Assembly: GCA_026645575.1 (NCBI GenBank)
Contig: JAPKMW010000014.1
Span: forward strand, 62,001-126,000
Direction: 5' to 3'
Source: Caldilineaceae bacterium
Lineage (GTDB): Bacteria > Chloroflexota > Anaerolineae > Caldilineales > Caldilineaceae
Length of the DNA: 64,000 nt
Shown here piece by piece: positions 34,973-44,699 of the stretch. Position numbers and translations under genes: made by a program. Below the pieces are notes generated by a model. It searched no databases and had not been told where the DNA came from. It worked only from the letters and a program-made list of their open reading frames with translations. Position 1 is the first letter of the stretch; every line of letters starts with the position of its first letter.

Positions 34973-36637
34973 ATGATCAAACATTGGTTGAAAGGGTTGA
35001 TTGCTGTGGCGCTGTTGAGCTTGCTCTTCGCCACCATTCCACCTGTGCCACTGGCAGCGGCGACTGGGTATGGCGTCGGCGTTGAACAGGACGACGGTCA
35101 AGGTGATGATGGCCAGGGTGACGACGAGCAGGGTGATGACGAGCAGGGTGATGACGAGCAGGGTGATGACGAGCAGGATGACGGTAGTCAAGATGACAAC
35201 GGTCAAGACGGCAACACCCAAAATCAGGGTCAGCAAGGGCAACAAGGACAGCAGGGGCAGACCGGCCAGCAGGGTCAACAGCAAGGCGCCGGGCAGGATG
35301 CCTGTGCCAACCTAGTGGTTTTCAATAGCCAGAGCATGGGCCAGCAAAGCCAAGGCCAACAAGGTCAGGGCCAGCAGGGTCAATTGACTCAGCAAGGCCA
35401 GGGTCAACAGCAAAGTGACATGTTGATGGTCGGTGCCAGTCGTCGTACCGCCGGTTTCCCCACCAATTGTTGGGTGTCGCTGGGGCCGGATGAAACACAC
35501 TGGTATCAGTTCCGCTACCAGGGGCTTGTTGATGAAGATGACGGTATCAGTACGGCGGAAGAAGGTGATGATGAAGAGAGTACGCCCCAGACTTCCCAGT
35601 CGCCGACCGTCAATGCGCGCTTGCGTATGGACACGGCGGGCTGTGTTGATTTCATTGTGACAACGCCCCGCCGCCTACAAAATCCTGACCCTGATGATGA
35701 TGGCATTAACGAACCGGTGGGCGCCGGCACACCGGCCTTTATCATCGAAGAAGACGGGGATAATCGCGACGAGAGTGTGCTGAATTGGCAAGGTCGCGCC
35801 GAAGCGAATGTCAATTTCTACATCATTGTGTCGAATAACCGCGACTTCAACTGCGCTTACAACCTTTCCTTGACCGGTTCCGCCGTTCCGGTGCAAGGCC
35901 AACAACAAGGGCTGCAAGGACAAGGCCAGCAGGTCCAACAGAGCCAGCCACAAAATCAGCAACAAGGCCAGCAACAGAATCAGCAACAGAATCAGCAACA
36001 GCAGCAGAATCAACAGAATCAGTTGTCAGCCTGTGGCATTGGGAGCGATACCAGCACGGCAGGTTTCCCCACCGGTTGTTGGGTCGCCTTGAATCCAAAT
36101 GAAACCCACTGGTATCAATTCCGCTACCAGGGCCTGAATATCGGCGCGAATGCTGATGACGATGAAGACGATGACAGTACAACCACGGATACCCAACCCG
36201 ATACGGTGACGGCGCGCTTGCAAATGGATACCGCCGGCTGTGTCGCCTTTCAGGTGATGACGCCCCGTCTCTTACAGAACCCTGACCCCGACGATGACGA
36301 TATTAACGAACCGGTCGGCGTCGGTTCACCGGTCGTGATCCAGAATGATGATGACGATAGCGATAACCGCGACCGAACTGAACTCGTCTGGCAAGGTAGC
36401 GGTGATACCAATACGTCCTTCTACATCATCGTCAGAAACACGCGCGACTTCAGTTGTACCTATAGTCTTTCTCTTGAAGGCGCCGGCGTGCCGGCGCCCG
36501 GCCAGCAGGGGCAGCAGAGTCAACAGGATCAACTGAACCAGCAAAATCAAGGTCAGCAAAATCAAGGTCAGCAAAATCAGCAAGATGATCAACCCGTTGA
36601 TGACCAAAATGATGATCAAGATGGGGAAGATGGTTAA
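34973..36637 (+). CDS. Secreted Asp/Gln-rich protein with two duplicated domains
   Basis: Not a named family. 554 residues: signal peptide (about 1-30, GLIAVALLSLLFATIPPVPLAA), an acidic repeat region with GDDEQ repeated four times, a Gln/Gly-rich region of QQGQ units, then two copies of a domain of about 145 residues (about 158-303 and 361-505) joined by a second Gln-rich linker, and an Asp/Gln tail. Each domain has CWVxLxPxETHWYQFRYQG, ARLxMDTAGCVxF, QNPDPDDD.INEPVG and FYIIVxNxRDFxCxYxLSL, with paired cysteines; the layout resembles bacterial pre-peptidase C-terminal (PPC) beta-sandwiches. Acidic loops suggest calcium binding. A matrix or cell-surface role is likely. A strong terminator follows. 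Confidence 0.7.
   Translation: MIKHWLKGLIAVALLSLLFATIPPVPLAAATGYGVGVEQDDGQGDDGQGDDEQGDDEQGDDEQGDDEQDDGSQDDNGQDGNTQNQGQQGQQGQQGQTGQQGQQQGAGQDACANLVVFNSQSMGQQSQGQQGQGQQGQLTQQGQGQQQSDMLMVGASRRTAGFPTNCWVSLGPDETHWYQFRYQGLVDEDDGISTAEEGDDEESTPQTSQSPTVNARLRMDTAGCVDFIVTTPRRLQNPDPDDDGINEPVGAGTPAFIIEEDGDNRDESVLNWQGRAEANVNFYIIVSNNRDFNCAYNLSLTGSAVPVQGQQQGLQGQGQQVQQSQPQNQQQGQQQNQQQNQQQQQNQQNQLSACGIGSDTSTAGFPTGCWVALNPNETHWYQFRYQGLNIGANADDDEDDDSTTTDTQPDTVTARLQMDTAGCVAFQVMTPRLLQNPDPDDDDINEPVGVGSPVVIQNDDDDSDNRDRTELVWQGSGDTNTSFYIIVRNTRDFSCTYSLSLEGAGVPAPGQQGQQSQQDQLNQQNQGQQNQGQQNQQDDQPVDDQNDDQDGEDG
35117..35176 (+). repeat. 15-bp coding tandem repeat (GDDEQ x4)
   Basis: GGTGATGACGAGCAG occurs four times (first copy GGTGACGACGAGCAG), encoding GDDEQ repeats in the acidic part of the secreted protein. 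The near-identity of the DNA copies points to recent slippage. Confidence 0.9.
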
Positions 36638-36721
36638 GAGGAGCAAGGATAAGGTACGCGCTTAACGCTTCCTTTGGTAGGAGTGTAACGTCCGTGGCGG
36701 TCTGTTGATAACCTTCGCGAT

Positions 36722-36769
36722 AACCTAGCCGGCGTATGTAGACTACACATACGCCGGCTAGGTTTTTTT
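36722..36769 (+). terminator. Intrinsic terminator
   Basis: AACCTAGCCGGCGTATGT (36722-36739) and ACATACGCCGGCTAGGTT (36747-36764) are perfect 18-base arms followed by a run of T to 36769. It is about 85 bases after the Asp/Gln-rich gene. Confidence 0.9.
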
Positions 36770-36906
36770 GTGGAGTATATACCCTTGTTGGGCGCTTCTG
36801 CTTGTTGAAACGCATGAGGGTGTGCTACACTATGAGCGCCCTACCTGATGGCATACTAACCGCTTGGAGCAACGATTGCCTCCATTCACTAGAAGCGAGA
36901 CCAGGC

Positions 36907-37905
36907 GTGGACTACAGAACTCTAGGCCGCACCGGTGTGAAAGTCGCACCAATCGCGCTGGGTACAGATAACTTTGCCAATCCTGTGCCGGAAGCCGACG
37001 CAATCAAAATTCTCACCCGCGCCTTGGATGCGGGCATCAACCTGATCGATACCAGTAATAACTATGCCGGCGGCGAAAGTGAACGAATCCTTGGGCGCGC
37101 CTTGGCGCAGACCGGCCGCCGCCATGCGATGATCCTGGCCACCAAAGCCCACTACCCCACCGGCCCCGGCCCCAATGATCGGGGCAACACCCGGTTGCAT
37201 CTGATGCGCGCTTGTGAAGAATCGTTGCGCCGCTTGCAAACCGACTGTATCGACCTCTACCAACTGCACCGTCCTGTCTTTGATATGCCGATTGACGAAA
37301 CGCTGGGCGCCCTCACCGATTTGGTGCGCCAAGGCAAAGTGCGCTACATCGGCAGTTCCACGGCGCCCGCTTGGAAGGTGCTGGAAGGGGTGCTGATCAG
37401 TGAACTCAAGGGCTATGCCCGCTTTGTCAGCGAACAGCCGCCCTATAATCTGCTTGATCGCCGCATTGAAAACGAACTTGTTCCCATGTGTCAGCAATAC
37501 GGTTTAGGGGTGCTCACCTGGGCGCCGCTGGCGATGGGCATGTTGGCCGGCCGTTACACGGATGCGGCCCACTATCCGACTGATTCGCGCGCCCAATTGC
37601 GCGGCGGCATCTATGCCGAACGGGTGACCGCCAGCGCCATCACTGCCGGCCAGCGTTTCGTCCAGTTGGCGCACGACCACGGTCGCGACCCGGCGCAACT
37701 CGCCCTCCTCTGGACCAAAGATCAACCCGGCATCACCGCCCCGTTGATTGGCGTACGGTCGCTGGCGCAACTCGAACATCTGCTCCCCGTGCTGGAGATG
37801 AAGCTACCCGACGATCTGCGCACCGCCTGTGATGCCATTGTGCCGCCCGGCAGCGCCGTCGCCAATTTCCACAACACATCTGGATGGATGAAAATGAAAG
37901 TCTAA
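36907..37905 (+). CDS. Aldo/keto reductase
   Basis: NADPH-dependent oxidoreductase with a TIM-barrel fold (333 residues from GTG 36907, which gives the usual family start [15 protein letters not shown]; the frame is open back to 36802). The catalytic tetrad is complete: D48 and Y53 in [15 protein letters not shown]80 in ILATKAHY and H121 in LYQLHRP. C-terminal cofactor-loop sequence [15 protein letters not shown] is typical. It reduces an aldehyde or ketone, perhaps of a sugar (L-glyceraldehyde-3-phosphate reductase or related branch). It is 118 bases upstream of an enolase-superfamily gene on the same strand. Confidence 0.9.
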   Translation: MDYRTLGRTGVKVAPIALGTDNFANPVPEADAIKILTRALDAGINLIDTSNNYAGGESERILGRALAQTGRRHAMILATKAHYPTGPGPNDRGNTRLHLMRACEESLRRLQTDCIDLYQLHRPVFDMPIDETLGALTDLVRQGKVRYIGSSTAPAWKVLEGVLISELKGYARFVSEQPPYNLLDRRIENELVPMCQQYGLGVLTWAPLAMGMLAGRYTDAAHYPTDSRAQLRGGIYAERVTASAITAGQRFVQLAHDHGRDPAQLALLWTKDQPGITAPLIGVRSLAQLEHLLPVLEMKLPDDLRTACDAIVPPGSAVANFHNTSGWMKMKV

Positions 37906-38023
37906 AAACGGTTCACAGAGAACACAGAGGTTACACAGGGATCCGCAGAGGGTTCGACACGTTTCCTCGGATAGATCTCTGTGAATCTCTGTGTTACCGC
38001 ATTAATGATCAAAGAAATCGAGA

Positions 38024-39211
38024 ATGGTTATGAAAATCCAACGTGTCCAACTCTTCCCTATCGCTACGCCCCGGCAGACCGGCATCGCTAATCAACATGT
38101 GATCGTCAAAGTCGAGGCGGGTGATAGCGCCGTCGGCTGGGGCGAGATGAGCGATCTCTCCCATGTGCCTATGTACCAGTTTGACATGGGGGAGCTAGAG
38201 CGAATGCTGAATCAATTGCTGCAAGGCAAAGATGCGCGCAATGTGGTGAAAATTGAAGATGATCTGATTCGCTTCTTCCCGGACGAAGGGCACATGTACA
38301 GCCGGTCGGGGCTGGTGCGCCAGGGCATCGACCTGGCCCTGCACGACCTGATCGCGCGCTATGAAGGCGTCCCGGTTTACGACCTGCTTGGTGGCAAGCT
38401 GCGCGATCGCATGCGTGTTTGTTATCCTATTTTCCGTATGCGTTCGGTCGAAGAGGTGGAGCCGAACCTGGAACGGGTGGCCGAGAAGTTGACGCAAGGC
38501 TTTGACCTGATTCGGGTCTACGTTGGCTCAAACCTGGAAGCGGATCTGCTCTTCCTGGGTAAATTTGCCGATCGCTTTGGCAACAAGGTGGAGATCAAGT
38601 CGCTCGACTTTTCCAACTTGCTCGACTGGCGGCGGGCAATCATGGCGCTTGAACGCTACCAAGAGGTGGTCGATTTCATGCTGGTGGAAAGCCCCGCCCC
38701 ACGCAATGACATTGACGGTCTGGCCGAATTCCGCCGCCGCTGCCGCCGTCCGGTGTCAGAACATGTGCTGCATATCCATCACGGCTGGCAACTCCTGAGC
38801 AACGGTTGCGTCGATATTCTTAATGTCTCGCCCTATCTGCTGGGTGGCTTGCAGGCCAGTCTACGGCTCGTCGCTCTGGCCGAGGCGGCGCGCGCCAGTG
38901 TTCTCATCGGCACAACGCAGGAATTGAACCTGGGTACTGCCGCCGTCGCCCATCTCGCCGCTGCCGCCCGCGTTCTCGACTACCCCGGTGACAGCACCGG
39001 CCCCCATCTCTATACGGATGATGCGGTGAAGGAACCCGTGCGCTATGAAAAGAGCCATCTGCTTGTTCCCGAAACCTCTGGCATGGGCGTTGAAATTGAC
39101 GAAGCCAAACTGCAACAGATGACCGCCAACGCCGAGTGGACCTTTGGCGTTGATCTGGCCGGTGTGCTGGATCGCACGGCGGCAAATCGGCCTTCAGCGA
39201 AGAGTGGATGA
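38024..39211 (+). CDS. Enolase-superfamily protein (mandelate racemase-like) without KxK lysines
   Basis: 395 residues; the start may be ATG 38024 or 38030. Capping domain, then a barrel. Metal ligands are visible as Asp in KSLDFSNLLDW, Glu in FMLVESPAP and Glu in RPVSEHVLHI. The strand that carries the KxK acid/base lysines in mandelate-racemase-like enzymes reads DLIRVYVGSN, so both lysines are absent, and the opposite side reads IGTTQELN in place of the usual His/Asp or Lys. It therefore belongs to an uncharacterised branch, and its reaction cannot be predicted. It lies after the aldo/keto reductase on the same strand. Confidence 0.82.
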   Translation: MVMKIQRVQLFPIATPRQTGIANQHVIVKVEAGDSAVGWGEMSDLSHVPMYQFDMGELERMLNQLLQGKDARNVVKIEDDLIRFFPDEGHMYSRSGLVRQGIDLALHDLIARYEGVPVYDLLGGKLRDRMRVCYPIFRMRSVEEVEPNLERVAEKLTQGFDLIRVYVGSNLEADLLFLGKFADRFGNKVEIKSLDFSNLLDWRRAIMALERYQEVVDFMLVESPAPRNDIDGLAEFRRRCRRPVSEHVLHIHHGWQLLSNGCVDILNVSPYLLGGLQASLRLVALAEAARASVLIGTTQELNLGTAAVAHLAAAARVLDYPGDSTGPHLYTDDAVKEPVRYEKSHLLVPETSGMGVEIDEAKLQQMTANAEWTFGVDLAGVLDRTAANRPSAKSG

Positions 39212-39285
39212 GAGACGCGGATTTTCTTTGAGAGAATCAAAAACCCGCACCACCCTAATCCGCGTCTTTAAACCTGCGCCCTCAT

Positions 39286-42200
39286 TTACCGCTTAACTAC
39301 CGGCAGGAAAAGCTGCTGTTTTACCTCGCCACTCTGACTATCGAGATAATCTGGAATGCCATCCTGGTCGCTATCGACTGGTTGCACCGGATTATTCCCC
39401 ACTTCATCTTTATCCAGTTTCCCATCCCCATCGGCATCGGCATCAAGGAAATTGGGAATGTTGTCGCCATCAATATCACCAGCTTTCTCCTGATTATCGG
39501 GAATGGTGTCGCCGTCGCTGTCATCGGTGGGGCCGGCAATGCGGACGGTGGCGGCAGTACGGGCAACATTGGTGGTCGGCGCTGCCAATGTCTGTGCAGC
39601 GCTGCTTGCGACTGTCCAGGTGGCGATGTTGGTGGTGCTAATCGTTAGCGTTTGGGTAAAGGTAACGGAGAAGGCTGTTCCCGGCGCCACTGGATGGACA
39701 TGGTTGGTGAGCAACTGCCCCAGGTGACTATCGACCAATGAATGGCTCGTCAACGGCGTGTCGCCGATGTTGCGTAGCGTATAACAGTAAACAATTGTCG
39801 TGCCGACCGGCGCATGGATTTCACCCACTGGCGTACAGAGCGGCTTGATCCCCGCCATGCCGACCGTCTTGTGAAAGGTGAACGGATTGACGGCAACCGT
39901 CACCGTGGCGACGGCGGAAGCACCCAGATTGTCGGTGACCTGATAGGTGAAGCTGTCACTTGTTGCAGCGTCGCCACCGTGGGTGTAGGTGAAGGCGCCA
40001 TTGGCGTTAATGGTCACGCTGCCGTGAACCGGCCCGGTTTTGAGCGTGGCTGTCAGCACGCTGCTGTCCGGATCGCTGTCGTTGGCGAGTAGACTCTTTG
40101 CCCCCGAATCTAACATGGTCACACTTTGTCCACGGCTAACGGTTGCGCTATCGTTAGCGGCAACCGGCGGATCATTGACCGGTTGAATGGTGATCATTAC
40201 TCTGCCAATGTTCGATTGTTGGCTCCCATCACTCACTCTATAAGTGAAAAAGTCATTGGTGGCTTCGTCACCGTTATGTGTGTAGCTGAAAGTTCCGTCT
40301 GAGTTCAAGTTCAAGAGACCATGATTAGGCATTGCCACGACCGTAGCCTGTAAGGGGCCGGCTTCCGAGCGATCATTATCGAGTACCCGATTAAAGCCGG
40401 AGGCAAGAAGATTGGCGGTTGCTCCTTCTTCGACAACAATCTCGTCATCCTGGGCAAAAGGCGGCCAGAGCAAGGGATTCGCTGGTAATTGCATGTTGAT
40501 CTCTGTCACCGTTATCTCAGGCGTCACGCTGATGGTGGCGGCATTTTCAAGGTAACCGACTTGAGAATAATACCCTGCATGATAGGTGTTGCTATAGTCT
40601 TGGAAGCCAACTCGGTATAAACCTGATCCTAAGCCTGGGCTGCTATAGACGCCGTTGAAGTCAGTCTGCGCTGAGCCAGCAGGGTACCACTGTGCGTTGT
40701 TGGAATCGTTTGGAAGATAGAGGTAAAAGCTAACGGCAATATTAGTAAGTGGCTCCCCATTTGCATTTGTAACGCGTCCACTCAGTCGGCCAGGGCGACC
40801 CAATTCTGCATCAATGTGTAAAGTGGCCTCACCTTCACGAACAACAATATCAGTTGCGTCGTCAATCATTGCTGCATTATCATAGAACTCTCCGGCAAAT
40901 GCCTCTGGCGGATGCATAACAGCAAAACCAACGCGATAGGTCTCTGGTGTGAGCCCGCTGAGGCTATAATCCCCACGCTGATCGGTACGGGTGTTAGCAA
41001 TTTGTTGCCATGAAGATTGTTGCTGCGAAGGGAATAGCCGCCAAGCACTGACCATAATATTGGGAATTGCAGCGCCATTGCGATCGGTCACGCGACCATC
41101 AATGCGCGCTTTATCAGCCAGCACGGCGGTGACAGTAACGGTCGCCTCTTCGGTAACGGTAATATTTGTAGCTGTAGTAAGGTCAGGGGCATTGTCGTAA
41201 AATTCACCAACATAGCGGTCTGGGTCGCGCCCGTCCTCAAATTGAATTCGATAACGACCGGGTCTTACACCCATGACATAGGCGTCTTGAATTCTGTCGG
41301 GATAGATGTAGGTGTTATACCACGCGCCGTTACCCACCGGGGAATAGCGGTAGAGGGTTACGCTAAGGTCAGCAATGGGCTGATTCTGCTGGTTCGTTAC
41401 GCGACTAATCAACGTACTGGGGCGGCTAAGTTGTGCATCAATCCCGGTCGTGGTTAGCTCGGCTGTGACTGTCACCAGAGTAACGTCATCAAGGGATGAT
41501 TTGTAATCATAGTAAATATTGTTGTAATACTCACCCAGATACCGATTTTGCGTATCATTGAAACGCAAACGATAACTATCCGCGTCTAAACAACAGAGCG
41601 TATATTCACCGTTGACGTTAGAGCGGGTAAAACGCACCACCTCCCAGCGATTGACGGGCAGGCTGATGTCACGCATCTCGGCCGTGACTTCAACCTGATT
41701 GAGCGGTTCACCCTGGCGGTTGGTGATCCTGCCCGCAATCCCGCCCCGTAAAGCAAGTTGTGCATTGATGTTGGTCGTGGTTGTGTTGAGGGTAACGGTG
41801 AGGAGGGTAGCAGCCTTCGGGTCAAACGTATTGTTGTAATATTCTCTGCTGTATTTCCGTTCTTGTGTATCACTGAAGCGAACGCGATAGGTTCCTTCCA
41901 TTAAACCACCTAAAATGTAATTCCCCGCAATGTCTGTCACGGCGAAAGCGCGATCATGCCACACCTCGCCGATTTCCTCAATGCTGCTTTGTTGCGCAGT
42001 CAACTGAATACTGGCAAGTGGGTGATTCTGAGCATCAGTGACTTTGCCTGTGATAAAACCTAGGTGATTCAACTGCATGTTGATGTTATTAATAATCTGA
42101 TCAGTTGCAACCATAATCAAGGTCGCATTTTCCCGTTCGAGGGCGTTGTTGAAGTATCCTGTACGATAGATGGGTGGTTGACGTGTATCTTCAAAGGCAA

Positions 42201-42768
42201 TCCGGTAGTTACCCGCCATTAAGTTGCGGATCTCATAATTGCCACTGGCATCCGTTTCAAAGGTAGTTTGAAAACTATTGTTGTTATCGAACGCAAAGAC
42301 CCTAATATTGGACAGTGCTTTCCCTTGCAAATCCGTCACTTTCCCCTGAATATGGGCGCCGGAAGAAAGTCTGGCATTAATATTGCTGATGGTTGCGCCT
42401 GCTGCTAAAGGAATATCGGTTGCGCTGAATTGGTCGGCGGCGTTGTTATAGAATTCAGCAAAATAGCCTGGTACAGGGAAAACTTCGTTAAAACTAATGT
42501 GGTAGGTGCCAGCATTGAGGTTGGGGATTGTGTAGTTCCCTGTGTCATCGGTTGTTGCCTGTCCGGCATAGGTCCACACGATGATACCGGTAATATCTTC
42601 TTTGTAATAGGCGCGTACTGTCACATTTGCCAGCGCCGTATTGCCGTCGCCAGTGACTTTGCCGAGGATAATGCCGGTGCTTTGGGCCGTGGCAACCCAG
42701 CCATAGCCAAACAGAATGGCGAAAATGACAACAGTGCTGATACTGCACCAAACCAATACCCGTCGCAT
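39286..42768 (-). CDS. Large secreted surface protein with seven CarboxypepD_reg-like repeats
   Basis: 1160 residues from ATG 42768, which follows GGAGG. A signal peptide (LVWCSISTVVIFAILFGYGW, to about 30) is followed by seven Ig-like repeats of 95-100 residues, each opening like GKVTDLQGKALSNIRVFAFD and closing like EFYNNAxD...ATxIxVTxxTxxxINAQL. Next come two cadherin-like/Big_9 repeats (GTFSYTHNGDEATNDFFTYR, GAFTYTHGGDAATSDSFTYQ), a DUF11-like adhesion domain, thrombospondin type 3-like calcium loops (DSDGDTIPDNQEK, DADADGDGKLDKDE, DSDQDGIPDYLD) and the terminal sequence QLFLPVVKR. No enzyme domain is present. It probably forms a fibre or adhesin on the cell surface. A consensus promoter lies at 42970-42998. 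Confidence 0.85.
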   Translation of the reverse strand: MRRVLVWCSISTVVIFAILFGYGWVATAQSTGIILGKVTGDGNTALANVTVRAYYKEDITGIIVWTYAGQATTDDTGNYTIPNLNAGTYHISFNEVFPVPGYFAEFYNNAADQFSATDIPLAAGATISNINARLSSGAHIQGKVTDLQGKALSNIRVFAFDNNNSFQTTFETDASGNYEIRNLMAGNYRIAFEDTRQPPIYRTGYFNNALERENATLIMVATDQIINNINMQLNHLGFITGKVTDAQNHPLASIQLTAQQSSIEEIGEVWHDRAFAVTDIAGNYILGGLMEGTYRVRFSDTQERKYSREYYNNTFDPKAATLLTVTLNTTTTNINAQLALRGGIAGRITNRQGEPLNQVEVTAEMRDISLPVNRWEVVRFTRSNVNGEYTLCCLDADSYRLRFNDTQNRYLGEYYNNIYYDYKSSLDDVTLVTVTAELTTTGIDAQLSRPSTLISRVTNQQNQPIADLSVTLYRYSPVGNGAWYNTYIYPDRIQDAYVMGVRPGRYRIQFEDGRDPDRYVGEFYDNAPDLTTATNITVTEEATVTVTAVLADKARIDGRVTDRNGAAIPNIMVSAWRLFPSQQQSSWQQIANTRTDQRGDYSLSGLTPETYRVGFAVMHPPEAFAGEFYDNAAMIDDATDIVVREGEATLHIDAELGRPGRLSGRVTNANGEPLTNIAVSFYLYLPNDSNNAQWYPAGSAQTDFNGVYSSPGLGSGLYRVGFQDYSNTYHAGYYSQVGYLENAATISVTPEITVTEINMQLPANPLLWPPFAQDDEIVVEEGATANLLASGFNRVLDNDRSEAGPLQATVVAMPNHGLLNLNSDGTFSYTHNGDEATNDFFTYRVSDGSQQSNIGRVMITIQPVNDPPVAANDSATVSRGQSVTMLDSGAKSLLANDSDPDSSVLTATLKTGPVHGSVTINANGAFTYTHGGDAATSDSFTYQVTDNLGASAVATVTVAVNPFTFHKTVGMAGIKPLCTPVGEIHAPVGTTIVYCYTLRNIGDTPLTSHSLVDSHLGQLLTNHVHPVAPGTAFSVTFTQTLTISTTNIATWTVASSAAQTLAAPTTNVARTAATVRIAGPTDDSDGDTIPDNQEKAGDIDGDNIPNFLDADADGDGKLDKDEVGNNPVQPVDSDQDGIPDYLDSQSGEVKQQLFLPVVKR

Positions 42769-43166
42769 GGGCAATCCCTCCGTTGCATAGAATGTAAAAG
42801 TAGAAGAAACGCATTGAGTGAAGTGGGTCAACAACGTCGCAAGGAAAACAGGCCTGACGGTCGCAGGCCCTATGGTGCTTCCCTTGATTGAGCAACTGCA
42901 AACCACAGTGGCTAGATAGCGATGAAGGTTGATGTGACCGGTGGATGTGAACAGTTAACAACTTTATCTATGATAACGAGCTTGTAAGCTTTTGTCAAAT
43001 AGGACAAGGTAATTGTAATTGAAATTACCAATTTCGGCGTAGTATATACTGGACGCGGTTGGCTCTTGTCCGTTCTTTACCTCCCTGACTCCACAGTTGG
43101 GCGAAATCTGTCCCTTCCTAGTATAATAAATTGTAGACAACTGCAATTCTTGTAAGCCCAGCCGAC
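42769..43166. other. 398-bp divergent intergenic region
   Basis: Holds the minus-strand promoter at 42970-42998, a small inverted repeat GGTAATT...AATTACC near 43009-43030, and a forward TATAAT at 43122-43127 with a weak TTGGGC 19 bases before it, which may serve the TPR-AAA gene. No RNA gene seen. Confidence 0.5.
42970..42998 (-). promoter_or_regulatory. Promoter of the large surface protein gene
   Basis: On the minus strand TTGACA (42993-42998), exactly 17 bases, TATCAT (42970-42975). The leader before the ATG at 42768 is about 195 bases. Confidence 0.65.
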
Positions 43167-44699
43167 ATGGCAAGTGAGGATCGACCCGTGAGTGGAAACC
43201 AAGCGATTTTGCAAACCCTGCGCGATGCCGTTGCTGTCTCGCCGGAGAATATACCCCTGCGCCAGCATCTGGCCGACATGTTGTTGCAGGCCGACCAATA
43301 TACGGAGGCCGAAAGCGAGTATCGCGCTGCCCTTGATCTCATGGCGCGCCAGGGGGATAGACGCAATGTGAACAAGTTGCGCGCCGGCTTGGTCGAAGCA
43401 CTCACCGGGCAGGGCAAAAGCCGGGAGGCAATGACGCTGCTCACCGCCTTGTTCCACAGCATCACCCCGATTCCTGGGGATCTCTACCTGTTACATGCAC
43501 GGTTGCTGCTGCAAATCGGCGAGAAGGCGCGCGCCATCGGCGAGTATCTGCGGGCGCTAGATAGTGATCCCGGCCTGACTGATGGCGAACTAGCGGCGCA
43601 ACTGGGCTTGCAACCGGACAGCGCCGACCCGGACTTTGTTCCCCCGCCGGCGCCACCGGCAGTGCCGACCCAACCTGACTCTGTGCCGGTCGTACCCCCG
43701 CCGCCCCCGACCGAAACTCCCAAAACGCCCGCTGGCAGCATTGTCGATGATGTTGAATCGTGGATGAAGATGACTGCCGACGGTGATGTGGTTGGTCCCC
43801 AAGCTGATAGCGACGAAGCGTTGCCTGTCAATATGGAGCGACCCCAGATCAACTTCACGCATGTGGGTGGCATGGAAGGGGTCAAAGAGGAGATCGACAT
43901 CAAGATCATCCAACCGCTGCTTCACCCCGATTTATACAAAGCCTATGGCAAGAGCGCCGGCGGCGGCATCCTCATGTATGGTCCGCCGGGGTGCGGCAAA
44001 ACCCACCTGGCGCGGGCAACCGCCGGGCAGGTGCGCGCCAAGTTCCTTTCCGTAGGCATCCATGATATTTTGGATATGTACTTTGGCAATAGTGAACAAA
44101 AGCTCCACCAACTCTTTGAAATGGCGCGGCGCAACCGCCCCTGCGTCCTCTTTTTTGACGAAGTCGATGCCCTGGGCGCCAGCCGCCGCGATATGCGCAC
44201 CAGCACCGGTCGTCACCTGATCAACCAATTCCTGGCCGAACTGGACGGCGCCAATACCTCCAATGACGGCATCCTGATCCTGGCTGCCACCAACGCCCCC
44301 TGGCATCTTGACGCCGCCTTCCGCCGCCCTGGCCGCTTTGACCGCATTGTCTTTGTGCCGCCGCCCGACGCCCCCGCCCGCGCCGAGATTTTGCGCATCC
44401 TTCTGAGCGACAAACCAACGCAGAGCATCGACTATGGCAAAATCGGCGAGAAGCTCCCGGAAATGTCCGGCGCTGACATCAAAGCAGTGATTGACGCTGC
44501 CGTCGAAAGCAAACTCCGCGAAGCGATGAAGAGTGGGCGCCCTAGCCCAATCACGGCGCAAGATTTACAGCAGGCCGCCAAAACGATCAAGCCGACGACC
44601 AAAGAGTGGTTTCTCACCGCGCGCAACTACGCCCTCTACGCCAACGAAGGCGGTCTCTATGATGACATCCTCACCTATTTGGGAATCAAAAAACCATGA
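43167..44699 (+). CDS. TPR-AAA ATPase (CDC48/FtsH-like single AAA domain)
   Basis: 510 residues. An N-terminal TPR-like part (about 10-130) is followed by a Pro-rich linker (about 145-180, PPPAPPAVPTQPDSVPVVPP) and one AAA domain (220-430) of the classic type: GPPGCGKT at 272-279, Walker B VLFFDEVDALG (D331, E332), sensor-1 ILILAATNAPW and arginine finger in FRRPGRFDR. A small helical C-terminal domain follows. There is no protease or nuclease domain, so it acts as an unfoldase or remodelling ATPase on a partner. The next gene overlaps by four bases and encodes a TPR membrane protein, the likely partner. GTG 43188 is an alternative start. Confidence 0.9.
   Translation: MASEDRPVSGNQAILQTLRDAVAVSPENIPLRQHLADMLLQADQYTEAESEYRAALDLMARQGDRRNVNKLRAGLVEALTGQGKSREAMTLLTALFHSITPIPGDLYLLHARLLLQIGEKARAIGEYLRALDSDPGLTDGELAAQLGLQPDSADPDFVPPPAPPAVPTQPDSVPVVPPPPPTETPKTPAGSIVDDVESWMKMTADGDVVGPQADSDEALPVNMERPQINFTHVGGMEGVKEEIDIKIIQPLLHPDLYKAYGKSAGGGILMYGPPGCGKTHLARATAGQVRAKFLSVGIHDILDMYFGNSEQKLHQLFEMARRNRPCVLFFDEVDALGASRRDMRTSTGRHLINQFLAELDGANTSNDGILILAATNAPWHLDAAFRRPGRFDRIVFVPPPDAPARAEILRILLSDKPTQSIDYGKIGEKLPEMSGADIKAVIDAAVESKLREAMKSGRPSPITAQDLQQAAKTIKPTTKEWFLTARNYALYANEGGLYDDILTYLGIKKP

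Noticed and set aside
35675..36013. Leu-rich minus-strand frames in the Gln/Asp-rich gene
   Set aside because: They are the complement of CAG/GAC repeats and not genuine membrane proteins.
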